A stretch of DNA of 64,000 nt, from positions 36,946 to 100,945 of the forward strand of contig NZ_JADEVZ010000009.1 of NCBI RefSeq assembly GCF_015207875.1. Reading direction: 5' to 3'. The DNA is from Dolichospermum sp. LEGE 00240 (GTDB taxonomy: Bacteria; Cyanobacteriota; Cyanobacteriia; Cyanobacteriales; Nostocaceae). Position 1 is the first letter of the stretch, and the number at the start of each line of letters is the position of its first letter. The notes below the pieces were generated by a model that was not told the DNA's origin, did not search any database, and worked only from the letters and a program-made list of their open reading frames with translations. Below, in pieces: positions 26,587 to 36,821 of the stretch. The translations under genes and the position numbers were made by a program.

Positions 26587-26800
26587 AAAGAGATAATCCT
26601 TCGAGTAAAGTTTAATGTCCCTTCGCTCAACGCAATCAAGATGTCTTGGCTTTAACCAACGCTATTACAAGATAGCTTGAAGATAATCCAGACTAGGGAA
26701 GTATGTGGAAGTTCGTACCAAATTACGTCTCAATGAGCTAGTCAAACACGTAAGTCTTGATTTCTTACAAGCTCAGTCCCTTTAGGGCTGAGTTATTGAC
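26587..26800 (-). ncRNA. candidate omegaRNA upstream of the IscB-like remnant
   Basis: The 254 bp between the remnant and the next gene hold no ORF but several hairpins: CTCAG-CCCT/AGGG-CTGAG (26772-26792, one bulged base), GTAAG/CTTAC (26750-26768) and a CAAGA/TCTTG pair (about 26637-26652). IscB guide RNAs lie immediately upstream of the iscB start on the same strand, which is this position. The exact ends and any guide segment cannot be set by eye. Confidence 0.4.
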
Positions 26801-26840
26801 AATGTTAGAGGGTATTCGATTTGAATACAATTATAATTTA

Positions 26841-27383
26841 TTAACTTTCTAAAATATTAGAATCTGTCGCTAAGGTTCGCGCTCCTGTTTGCATCAGTTC
26901 AATATCTGCTAATGTCCAATTACGGGGATGCTGACAATGATGCGCTACTAATAGTCCCCATAATCCTCGCGGTATGAGAATTGGGACTACTAAATTGGCG
27001 CGAACTTGCATACTCCGAAGAAAATCACGGTGACAATCCTGAATTGGTTCTAATTCTATATCAGCGATCGCTCTGATTCGTCCTTCTAAGTACAAAGCAG
27101 CATATTCATGGTTAAAACAATCCCTTGGTCCGGTAAAACCAAGAATCGAATATTCATCAGCACTCAATGATTCAAATGTTACCTGCCCGTGCCATTGTTC
27201 ATAGAAATAATACAACACTACACGATTAGCCTGAAGTGATTCTCTCAGGTGATTTGTTGTTTGTCGCACTAATTCATCGCGTTCTATTCTGCTCACAAGG
27301 CGATCAAGTAATTTTTGTAAACCCTCATCACAATAATGATGATTTGAGCGATTTTCAAATTCTGGGGAAGAAGGAAGTTGCAC
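26841..27383 (-). CDS. stand-alone cyanobacteriochrome-like GAF domain protein
   Basis: 180 residues, almost all one GAF domain. It has the cyanobacteriochrome layout: LDRLVSRIERDELVRQTTNH, RVVLYYFYEQWHGQVTFES, a CF motif (GPRDCFNHEYAALYLEGRIR; family DXCF, here RDCF), then the bilin-cysteine site DCHRDFLRSMQVRANLVVPI and GLWGLLVAHHCQHPRNW. The Cys-His pair suggests covalent bilin attachment. No kinase, GGDEF or methyl-accepting domain follows, so it would act by protein interaction. The start is a GTG with no visible Shine-Dalgarno, so the N-terminus is uncertain. A non-pigmented GAF is also possible. Confidence 0.75.
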   Translation of the reverse strand: MQLPSSPEFENRSNHHYCDEGLQKLLDRLVSRIERDELVRQTTNHLRESLQANRVVLYYFYEQWHGQVTFESLSADEYSILGFTGPRDCFNHEYAALYLEGRIRAIADIELEPIQDCHRDFLRSMQVRANLVVPILIPRGLWGLLVAHHCQHPRNWTLADIELMQTGARTLATDSNILES

Positions 27384-27541
27384 AGATTTAAAATAATGAC
27401 TAATTAAACAATTTCGGATTTCTATAGTAACTTATCAGACATTGTACAGGAAGTTATTCTTATTTGATAAAGAAATAATGTAGTTTATGAATCTGGTAAT
27501 TGGTAATTGGGAAGAATGTTTTACCCATTACCCATTACCCA

Positions 27542-28342
27542 TTACCTAACTCCAGTTACAGTGGGCAAATTAACTTTTAAGCGTTTCAATATCGCTTCCC
27601 GTCCTTGCATTGCCAAAGTGTCTTCTAAAGGTGAAAGTTTGATTTCTTGCTGATATTTCAACTTTAACGCAGTTTGAATTAACCAATCGGCTACTATTGG
27701 ATTTTTTGGTAATAATGGCCCGTGAGAATAGGTAGCGATCGCATTTTGATAAAACGCGCCTTCTGTTCCATCTTCTCCATTATTCCCCAAACCATACACC
27801 ACACGCCCCAAAGCTTCCACTTTCCCTAATGTAGTTCTTCCGCCATGATTTTCAAACCCGACTAAATAAGGTTTTGTCCCTATCATTGCTTCTAGTTCCT
27901 GTGCTAACCGGGAAGCTGTTACTTCTATCACCAAATTGCCAATACATCTTTTAGTATTTTCACCAGGATGAATAGAAACTAAATCTAAGATTCCTAAACC
28001 TTCAATTCTTTGTCCAAAGGCTGGTTCATAATAATTTCCCAGCAGTTGGGGAGAACCGCAGGTAAAAACTCCCGGCGTGCCATCTTCGATTTTATCACGC
28101 ATGGCCTCAGCTTTTGCCCCTTGCAAATCCCTCATGACAATTTCTTGCTGACGATCCTGTGCGCCCCCACCAACAATCACATCTACTGATTTTATATCCT
28201 CTGCGGTAGAATCTTGGTCTAAGGGTAAAACAATGACATTATATCCCCGCCATTGAGCGCGACGTTGGATAGTGATCACATTTCCGCGATCGCCGTAGGT
28301 ACTCATCAACTTCGGATATAGCCAACCAATAATAATTTCCAT
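27542..28342 (-). CDS. gatD: lipid II isoglutaminyl synthase, glutaminase subunit GatD
   Basis: 266 residues from the ATG at 28342 (MEIIIGWLYPKLMSTYGDRG). The class I glutamine amidotransferase nucleophile is in GVFTCGSPQLLGNYY and the catalytic His in ATYSHGPLLPKNP. The order and spacing match GatD, which works with MurT to amidate the glutamate of lipid II. murT is usually adjacent but is not found here; upstream (28343-28782) is non-coding. GatD itself has all expected residues and looks functional. Confidence 0.85.
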   Translation of the reverse strand: MEIIIGWLYPKLMSTYGDRGNVITIQRRAQWRGYNVIVLPLDQDSTAEDIKSVDVIVGGGAQDRQQEIVMRDLQGAKAEAMRDKIEDGTPGVFTCGSPQLLGNYYEPAFGQRIEGLGILDLVSIHPGENTKRCIGNLVIEVTASRLAQELEAMIGTKPYLVGFENHGGRTTLGKVEALGRVVYGLGNNGEDGTEGAFYQNAIATYSHGPLLPKNPIVADWLIQTALKLKYQQEIKLSPLEDTLAMQGREAILKRLKVNLPTVTGVR

Positions 28343-28782
28343 CGGTTTATAACTTATAAAACCTTTACTATAACCCACATTCCGCAGATGTGACTTAGAT
28401 TATTGGGATTTTTGAAAAATTCCAGCCAGCAAAATTTTATCTACCTAATTTTTCTGGTTGAGTTTAACTTTATTTGCCAAAAAATAGAACATATTAAGTA
28501 ACTTCATTTTACGAGGTTTTAAAATATATTCTCTCTCTATATTGAATTAGTAATTTCGGGTAAAATAAACATGACAATTACAGCCAAGAATATTTACATC
28601 CTCGCCAAAAATTTCTATTTACTAATTTTACCCTTGAACTATCTACATCTTTTTGTTTAAATAAACCACATCAAATAATTAGATAATATTTACGTTTGTA
28701 TGTTCCCCAGTTAAGCAATGAAAAAGACGAAAATAGCTGGAATAAATTTGATAATATGTGGAATAAATTATTAAAATCTGCC
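28343..28782. other. 440-bp AT-rich non-coding region upstream of gatD
   Basis: Very AT-rich. No ORF, repeat or clear promoter could be supported. The place where murT would be expected is empty, so gatD is separated from its usual partner. Confidence 0.4.
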
Positions 28783-28956
28783 TCATCTATCTGGAGTCGC
28801 ATTACTTCTTAAAAGTCCTCTTTGAACTTCATAATAAGTTATGCCACTAATACCGATAAATTCACCTTGACGACGTATTTCTGTAATTTTCAATGCTACT
28901 TCAATATTCTGTTTTAGTGAGGCTGAAACAATATTCGTATCTAGTAAATAACCCAT
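28783..28956 (-). pseudogene. truncated VapC/PIN-domain toxin
   Basis: The ATG (28956) directly follows the antitoxin stop (TAAATG). The 57-residue product has the N-terminal half of a VapC: MGYLLDTNIVSASLKQN with the first Asp, and GISGITYYEVQRGLLRSNAT with the conserved Glu. It then ends PDR and a stop; the second half with the remaining metal-binding acids (normally to about 130 residues) is absent and not recognisable downstream. The toxin should be inactive. Confidence 0.75.
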
Positions 28957-29250
28957 TTAACCCCCACGTTTTACAGATTCATCAAAAATTTGCATTTGCT
29001 CTGGAGTCAAATCATTTAACATTCCTGAAACTAAATGTAAAGATAAAATACTTTTAATGCGTTTCGTTAATTCCCCCTGAGAGATATTATTAACATCAGG
29101 GACAGTAATAGGATCAAAATTACGATTAATCACTTCAATCATTTTCTCTCTATCTAAGTTTTCTTGATAAAGAGGATTATTGTCAATCAAAGTTTTGACA
29201 ATTTCGGGTAATTTTTGATAATTAGATTGATGATTAATAATTTGAGTCAT
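28957..29250 (-). CDS. Antitoxin of a VapBC-like pair
   Basis: 97 residues (MTQIINHQSNYQKLPEIVKT, ...SLHLVSGMLNDLTPEQMQIF). It is small and placed one codon before a VapC-like toxin start, the usual antitoxin position. The C-terminal LTPEQMQIFDESVKRG is reminiscent of DUF-type antitoxin tails in cyanobacteria. The assignment rests on context; its toxin is truncated. Confidence 0.65.
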   Translation of the reverse strand: MTQIINHQSNYQKLPEIVKTLIDNNPLYQENLDREKMIEVINRNFDPITVPDVNNISQGELTKRIKSILSLHLVSGMLNDLTPEQMQIFDESVKRGG

Positions 29251-29607
29251 AGTTAAGCCTCCTCAAAATAATATCGTTCTTGAATAACCTGAAAACCTAT
29301 TATAACAGCTATAATATCCCGGAAAAAGTGGGAATCAACAAAAACTTAGTTATCGCATCGGTAAAGTGGTAAAAATCTCTGATATCCTGCTGTAAATTTA
29401 TCTTTACAATCAAGGTTTTGCATCATTCTATCAAAAGTTGATAGTTGTTCAATTTTCTTCATAATATGCTCCTTCTTGGTTAAGTTTAATATAATCATTC
29501 ATATAGTTGATAGCTTTTTCTTTCTGGTTTTTTGGTAATTTTTTCACAAAAGCATTGGTAACAATAATTTCAAAATATCCCAACCAACGTTAGTATTCAG
29601 AATATTT
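29251..29607 (-). other. Intergenic gene scraps with a possible 38-codon ORF
   Basis: A 38-residue ORF (29462-29346, minus: MKKIEQLSTFDRMMQNLDCK and on) is preceded by AAGGAGC 7 nt upstream, a good ribosome site. Immediately upstream a different frame reads KKLPKNQKEKAINYMNDYIK before a stop, like the end of an older gene. Neither is recognised. The stretch looks like decayed antitoxin-type genes. Confidence 0.35.
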
Positions 29608-32313
29608 TTATACTGCACCTCTACGATCCATCTCAAAACCATATACATAGATATCAGCAACCTTATAGCGCTTCTCTTTTTCGCGCCATTCAATAATGCC
29701 AATCTCACTTAAAAAAGAAACAAATTCTTCAAAACCCGCTATATCACGCGCTGAATCTTGCCATACTTCTCGTAACTGTTCTTTAGATAAGAAAGCCAAT
29801 TTACCCTTGAGAGAATCAAAAAATTTAGTTAAATCAGGGTATTCTTCTTTAATTTCTTCGCAGCGTTTTTCTGATGCTTTTTTCAATCCAAATTCTAGGG
29901 AATTTCCCTGAAGTAGGCGGTCTGTACGGAATTTGCTTGATGATTGTCCTTTGTAGGTTAATTCTTGTTCCTTTGCTCCTTTGAGGAATATACTTAAACT
30001 ACGAGGAAAAGTAGTACCACTTGGGTCTGTTAATCTTTCATAAACCCATCTAGATACATTTTTGGCTCTATTTCCACCTCGACGACGGCTTCCCCAAAGT
30101 AGTTCTAATGCTTTATCAATAGCCTCTTCACTAGCTTGATCAATACTTTCAACAGCAATAGGAGAAGATCGATCAACTAAATCTTTGAAATCTTTGGATT
30201 GTATTACTTGACGAAGTGCTAACCGTAAAAAGTCAATTTTATTCCACTGTAAAATAATATCGCGTCCAGTAAAATGACTTTTATTATCAAAACTTAAACG
30301 ATTCCATATATCTTCTCTTAAAAAAATCTTAAATCTAATTGCTGTTAGGCGATTAGCATCGCAGGATTGTACTAATTGAAAAAGTCCGGTTAATGCTTGC
30401 TGTCTTACTTGCCCCGCTTCAGAAAAATCTTCATCTAAATCATCGTAAAGAAACCACAGTTTTTGAGAATTATTTTTTGCTTCTTCATTAAGAAGATCTA
30501 TAACATCTTTTACTAAGAGTCTTAACTGATAGTTAGTAGATAATTCTAATAAAGCTGAGGTGTATTCTGATTGCCATCTTTCTTTGGGTAAGTTATTAAT
30601 AATTTCTCTTAATTCACTAAACTTTGCAGCTTTCTTACCTTTTAGAAACTGCAATAAATTTTCCTGATGGCATCTAATCAGTAAATAAGCTCTCCAAAAA
30701 GCTTCCCATGTGCCACTTTTTGGTTGTAAATTTTGATGGATAAATTGAAATTCTTCACGAGATGGGCGACTTTCTTGAAATCTACCGTGTGCTGACAAAA
30801 ATCTAGTATTATCCAAACGTCCAGGGGCAAGTTTTTGAGCAACACTTTTATGTTTTAAAAAAAGCCAATATAGCGCAGTTTTTCCGGTCCCTTTTCGTCC
30901 TCTGATCAGGCAAGTTGTGTCGTCTAAAAATCTGGCAAAGTCATTTGTACGCTGAAATAGTAAGCTTAAATCCTGTCTTTGATCAGCAGCATTTACTTCA
31001 GGAAATTGCAGACTTTCAATGATTGCCCAGCGTTTCTCTGAATTAGTTAGAATATTTTTGCGTTCAATTTCATCAGTTTCTTCATCAATCAAGTTAGCAA
31101 TCTTATTATAGTAATCTATAAAAGCTATTACAGGATAATTATCAGCGACAGCAATTGGTGTAAAGTAAGGAATTACTAAAGGTTCTTCTATTGAATATTG
31201 ATAATTTTCTAAATCTGAATCATCTTCATCTGTTTCATAATTTTCACTTATTTCTGTCTTTATTTTGTTGAGTAATGATTTCCAAATATCAGTTATTCTT
31301 GATGAAACGGTTTTTGAATTAATATCAAGCACCGGAGAAAAAACAAAATTAATTGATAAATTCTTCAGGCTTTGAAGTGACTGTAGTAAGAGTTCTATTC
31401 CTTGTTTATTTTGTTCATTAGGAAAAAGAAATATGATTGCTTCATCAGCAGCTTGGATTAAGGATAAAGCTCCCCATTGATTAATTCCCGTTCTAGAATC
31501 AATTAAAATAACATCAGGCTTTAATTGTTCGTGAATTTCACGTTTAAAAACAGACCAGAGACTTTTATCTCCATCAATAATAGTATTAGCATGAAGATCA
31601 TCAACCTTAGCAATATAATCAAGACTAAGATAACCAGCAGGAACAACAAATAATCTTCCTGTGGCATTAGGTATTCTCACTTCACCAAATGTTTCAGCAA
31701 TTGAAATACTCGGATCTATTCCTTCTGGTAAATAAGAACGTTCATAAAAATAATCAACAATTCCATATTTTGGTTGTGGTTGTAGGTTAAATGCTGTACT
31801 TAAACCAGGTGCTTCTAAATCTAAATCTACAGCCACAACTTTACGTCCCCGCATTGCTAAAATCCAAGCAACATGAGTTAATGCCGTAGTGCGTCCTACT
31901 CCTCCTTTAAACGAATAAAATGTCACTGTTCGGGGTAAACTAAGTTCTCGCTGAGGCACTGTTGATTCATTTTGGGGATTTGCTGCTTGAATAGCTAAAT
32001 CCTGCCAAGTTTTAATTGTAGTTACATCAAAAATTTCTGGAGGTGAAAGATTAAGTGATTCAGCTTCTTCAGGTGTATATAGGGAGAGAAAACCAGTACG
32101 AGAGGGACGATTTTGTGATTTAAGTAAGTTAGAAATTTCTTCTTCACGTTGAGTAGTAGATAAACTAATAAAAGCATTACTCACAATAGTCAAATTCAAT
32201 AACCCTGATGTAGAAATATTGACATCAACCCATTCCCGCGAATCATGTACATTATCATCTACATACCGGCTTTTAATTTCCTGTTTTAGTAAAACTTTCC
32301 AATTTTCCTGCAT
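29608..32313 (-). CDS. ParA/MinD-like ATPase fused to AAA-type ATPase (system 2)
   Basis: 901 residues from the ATG at 32313, preceded by GAGGTGG; an in-frame start at 32355 would overlap the previous gene. The parts run in the order of system 1. ParA/SIMIBI domain (about 130-330): TFYSFKGGVGRTTALTHVAW, VAVDLDLEAPGLSTAF, ILIDSRTGINQWGAL. Second P-loop domain (about 470-720): CLIRGRKGTGKTALYWLFLK, Walker B-like LWFLYDDLDEDF, sensor-like IRFKIFLREDIWNRL. Helical/winged-helix-like end: IIEWREKEKRYKVADIYVYG. The Walker A keeps KGGVGRTT, with R where ParA has K. The partner gene is the small HEPN-like ORF 11 bp upstream. Role unknown; conflict/defence inferred. Confidence 0.7.
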   Translation of the reverse strand: MQENWKVLLKQEIKSRYVDDNVHDSREWVDVNISTSGLLNLTIVSNAFISLSTTQREEEISNLLKSQNRPSRTGFLSLYTPEEAESLNLSPPEIFDVTTIKTWQDLAIQAANPQNESTVPQRELSLPRTVTFYSFKGGVGRTTALTHVAWILAMRGRKVVAVDLDLEAPGLSTAFNLQPQPKYGIVDYFYERSYLPEGIDPSISIAETFGEVRIPNATGRLFVVPAGYLSLDYIAKVDDLHANTIIDGDKSLWSVFKREIHEQLKPDVILIDSRTGINQWGALSLIQAADEAIIFLFPNEQNKQGIELLLQSLQSLKNLSINFVFSPVLDINSKTVSSRITDIWKSLLNKIKTEISENYETDEDDSDLENYQYSIEEPLVIPYFTPIAVADNYPVIAFIDYYNKIANLIDEETDEIERKNILTNSEKRWAIIESLQFPEVNAADQRQDLSLLFQRTNDFARFLDDTTCLIRGRKGTGKTALYWLFLKHKSVAQKLAPGRLDNTRFLSAHGRFQESRPSREEFQFIHQNLQPKSGTWEAFWRAYLLIRCHQENLLQFLKGKKAAKFSELREIINNLPKERWQSEYTSALLELSTNYQLRLLVKDVIDLLNEEAKNNSQKLWFLYDDLDEDFSEAGQVRQQALTGLFQLVQSCDANRLTAIRFKIFLREDIWNRLSFDNKSHFTGRDIILQWNKIDFLRLALRQVIQSKDFKDLVDRSSPIAVESIDQASEEAIDKALELLWGSRRRGGNRAKNVSRWVYERLTDPSGTTFPRSLSIFLKGAKEQELTYKGQSSSKFRTDRLLQGNSLEFGLKKASEKRCEEIKEEYPDLTKFFDSLKGKLAFLSKEQLREVWQDSARDIAGFEEFVSFLSEIGIIEWREKEKRYKVADIYVYGFEMDRRGAV

Positions 32314-32324
32314 TGTCCACCTCT

Positions 32325-32732
32325 TTAAAGTTGAGTAGATTGTTGATGTAACCACGTTATAAGTTTATTGTACGCATATAACCATTCCTTGTAATTTTGC
32401 TCATTTAAATCATCAGGTTTAAGGACAGAATAACGCATATCTATAAAATCTTGAAAATCTTTCCCTATTGGTTTCTCAACTTGTTTAAGCCATTTTCTCA
32501 CTTCTGAATTATTATCCACTCTAGATTTTAGTTTATTGTGTTTTTTTAGAAGTTCTGTGTAACTATGTGTCATCAAGTTGTGTGTAACCCCAGGTAGAGT
32601 CTTACAAATAATTGCTTTTAATAAACACTCAATGGTTACACCACCAAAGTGCATAGCTCCGACTTTCCTTATAGGATATAGTGTTTGAATATCAATATGG
32701 CGCTCCATAAAAGCTGCCTGATAATTTTCCAT
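32325..32732 (-). CDS. small HEPN-like protein, partner of ParA/AAA ATPase (system 2)
   Basis: 135 residues. It is helical with a HEPN-like signature (AMHFGGVTIECLLKAIICKT) and a later motif DFIDMRYSVLKPDDL before a final helix (WLYAYNKLITWLHQQ). The same order of features is seen in the system 1 partner (23215-23607). HEPN proteins are common RNase or anti-phage components. It precedes the large ATPase by 11 bp in the same direction. The assignment rests on pattern and context, not a family match. Confidence 0.6.
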   Translation of the reverse strand: MENYQAAFMERHIDIQTLYPIRKVGAMHFGGVTIECLLKAIICKTLPGVTHNLMTHSYTELLKKHNKLKSRVDNNSEVRKWLKQVEKPIGKDFQDFIDMRYSVLKPDDLNEQNYKEWLYAYNKLITWLHQQSTQL

Positions 32733-32905
32733 ACTTGTTAAACTTAAAATTCAAGCTTCACTCACTATATTATTAAATTGAGATTTTTGAGCTAAAAATT
32801 AACCATTAACCACGAAAAAACACCCCAGAATTAAAAAATCAGCCTGATCAAATTTTATATATAAGTTGAATTGAAACTCAATATTCTCTCCGCGCCTCTG
32901 CGTGC

Positions 32906-32939
32906 AAAAAAAACAGCCGCCCCCTTGCGGAAGCGGCCA
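32906..32939 (-). terminator. rho-independent terminator of groESL
   Basis: On the minus strand a GGCCGC...GCGGC hairpin (CGCAAGGGGGCGG region, 32914-32939) is followed by eight T (32906-32913). It sits about 30 bp after the groEL stop. Confidence 0.8.
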
Positions 32940-32970
32940 TTATTTAAACTAGGAAAACTACGAAAAGATT

Positions 32971-34689
<1,719 letters not shown>

Positions 34690-34710
34690 TTACCCATCAC
34701 CCAGTCCCAA

Positions 34711-35022
34711 TTAGTTAACGATCGCTAAAATGTCTTTTTCAGAAAGGAGTACATACTCATCTGTACCCAATTTGATATCAGTTCCAGCGTACTTGGAGTA
34801 CAACACTTTATCGCCAACATTAATATCCATTGTTTGACGAGTACCGTCGTCATTGCGCTTACCAGGTCCAACAGCGGCGATTTCGCCTACTTGGGGTTTT
34901 TCCTGGGCATTATCGGGCAAATACAAACCGCCTGCGGTTCTTTCTTGGGGGGCGCTCACTTTGATGAAAACGCGATCGCCCAGGGGCTTAACGGTGGAAA
35001 CGCTTAGAGATACAGCTGCCAT
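34711..35022 (-). CDS. groS: co-chaperonin GroES
   Basis: 103 residues: [54 protein letters not shown]. It caps the GroEL ring. It is first in the operon, behind the CIRCE operator at 35041-35067. Length is typical. Confidence 0.98.
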   Translation of the reverse strand: MAAVSLSVSTVKPLGDRVFIKVSAPQERTAGGLYLPDNAQEKPQVGEIAAVGPGKRNDDGTRQTMDINVGDKVLYSKYAGTDIKLGTDEYVLLSEKDILAIVN

Positions 35023-35040
35023 ACAAAATCTTTTGCTAAA

Positions 35041-35067
35041 TTAGCACTCTCGACTCATGAGTGCTAA
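35041..35067. promoter_or_regulatory. CIRCE operator (HrcA) upstream of groESL
   Basis: TTAGCACTC then nine bases (TCGACTCAT) then GAGTGCTAA, an exact match to the CIRCE inverted repeat. It lies 18 bp upstream of groES and implies HrcA repression relieved by heat. hrcA is not in the window. Confidence 0.95.
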
Positions 35068-36059
35068 TTTAGCTCTATCTGGGACTCAATAGCAATCATG
35101 GCTTGTGTACGGGTTTCCGAACTAAGATGAGGGTGGCGACACTTAAGTGCAAATATCCAATTATTTTAGTTGTCAGGGTTTGTTGCGTAAGTAATGAATA
35201 TTTTGATATGGACAACTTTATTTGCAAACCTGGGAAATTGTTATAGAACTGTAATCAGGGATCTACTCAATGAGTAACATCACAATGATCCACAAACAGT
35301 CGTCTCATCCCTAAAACTACTAGGGATAAGGGAACAGGGAACAGGGAACAGGTAATAGGTAACATTGCCCATTACCAATTAACTATTGCCCAAAACAGAT
35401 AAATGCTCAATTCTGTTACAAATCGGCTAGTCTAGAACTTGGTAATGCTGTTAACCAGGACTGGGAGAGCGATCAACCCATCAGTTAACAGATGGTTATT
35501 CCATAGGCATCTTCACAGCCCAAGTCAAAAACTTGCGTGTTTGTTGTTCTAGAACGATAATAGTAGTTTACCTAGATGGGGTCTGGTATCGCCAATTAAA
35601 TCCAGAAGTCATTAGAGTAGGTCATCCAAGACCAGTAGATTGGTAACGAGTATGGTGAAGAAATTTATATTTTTAACCATGCTTGGCCAAAACATTCCCC
35701 GGTTGATTTTCTACCTCCAAATGGAGGCTGAACATCCGAAGGATAAGTAAAGCAGCGGTGTACCAATGAAAGCGCGGGCGAGTTTCGAGCTAGGGTCATC
35801 TTGAAAAAATACTGACTTGTGATTCACAAGGACAATAATTTTATCAGGGTTTTTAGCCTGCAACTTTCAAATGGATCTATAATAGCGCATTATAAAGACT
35901 ACTGCTATACGTATCCTTACTAGACTTTTTCCATTCACTTGCAAGTCCGTTGAAAGTAACTAACACTTTTAAGACTTCGGGGAGTTAAAGTAAGTTAAGT
36001 GGGAAAAAAGACAACATCCGAAGTCATCCACCATACAGGATAACTATATCAATACCTTA
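35068..36059. other. 992-bp region between groESL and the response regulator
   Basis: No intact gene. It holds heptamer repeats (GGGAACAGGGAACAGG, about 35330-35370), the frameshifted scrap at 35545-35731, and an AT-rich end. No tRNA or recognised ncRNA. A long 5' leader of the response regulator could occupy its right end, but no signal was assigned. Confidence 0.4.
35545..35731 (+). pseudogene. frameshifted gene remnant (unidentified family)
   Basis: One frame reads VVYLDGVWYRQLNPEVIRVG then HPRPVDW and a stop (TAA). Shifting frame at that stop, translation continues NEYGEEIYIFNHAWPKHSP then VDFLPPNGG and a stop at 35731. The join gives one smooth protein-like sequence, so a single-base indel in a former gene is likely. 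I have no family name for it. Confidence 0.45.
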
Positions 36060-36737
36060 ATGGATCGAAGCGCGAGAAGTGCCACTGTTATGAAAGAACC
36101 CAGCATGAAAGACCACAAACGACTTCTACTTATTGATGATGACCCTAACCTCATCTTGCTGGTGAAGGATTACTTAGAGTTCCGGGGCTACGAAGTCATC
36201 ACGGCTGCAAATGGTAGAGAAGCTCTGGATCTTCTCGAAACTGAAGTTCCAGATATGATCATCTGTGACGTGATGATGCCGGAAATGGACGGATACACTT
36301 TTGTCGAAGAAGTCCGCAAGACTGAACGAACTAGTTGGATTCCCGTTCTTTTCCTCTCCGCTAAAGGTCAAAGTGCAGACCGAGTTAAGGGGTTAAATAA
36401 AGGTGCTGACGTATATATGATCAAGCCCTTTGAACCTGAAGAACTTGTCGCCCAAGTAGAATCCTCACTCAAGCAAACTGTGCGTTGGAAAGAACATCAA
36501 ACCAAGGGCGGGGACAGCGGCGGTCGCATCCAAGTTCCTTTCGATGTCCAGTTAACCCCAACGGAACTGAAAGTAGTCCAGTTCGTCGCTAGGGGTTTAG
36601 CGAACCGCGAAATCGCTGAAGAATTAAATGTCAGTCAGCGAACTGTTGAAAGCCATGTGTCCAATATGTTGGGCAAAACCAATCTCCACAACCGTACTGA
36701 ATTAGCACGTTGGGCGATTGAAAATCAAATGGCTTAA
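36060..36737 (+). CDS. LuxR/NarL-type response regulator
   Basis: 225 residues. N-terminal receiver domain (KRLLLIDDDPNLILLVKDYL) with acidic pair DD, phospho-acceptor Asp in MIICDVMMPEMDGY and the Lys of VYMIKPFEPEE; C-terminal LuxR helix-turn-helix (LTPTELKVVQFVARGLANRE then IAEELNVSQRTVESHVSNML). It should be phosphorylated by a histidine kinase encoded elsewhere. ATGs at 36060, 36090 and 36105 are all possible starts and none has a good Shine-Dalgarno; the domain begins at MKDHKRLL (36105). Targets are unknown. Confidence 0.9.
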   Translation: MDRSARSATVMKEPSMKDHKRLLLIDDDPNLILLVKDYLEFRGYEVITAANGREALDLLETEVPDMIICDVMMPEMDGYTFVEEVRKTERTSWIPVLFLSAKGQSADRVKGLNKGADVYMIKPFEPEELVAQVESSLKQTVRWKEHQTKGGDSGGRIQVPFDVQLTPTELKVVQFVARGLANREIAEELNVSQRTVESHVSNMLGKTNLHNRTELARWAIENQMA

Positions 36738-36821
36738 ACAATTTTAGATTTTGGATTTTGGATTTTGGATGATTTATCTAAAGTCTAAAGTCCAAAATTT
36801 CTGATTGTGGATTGGGGAAAA

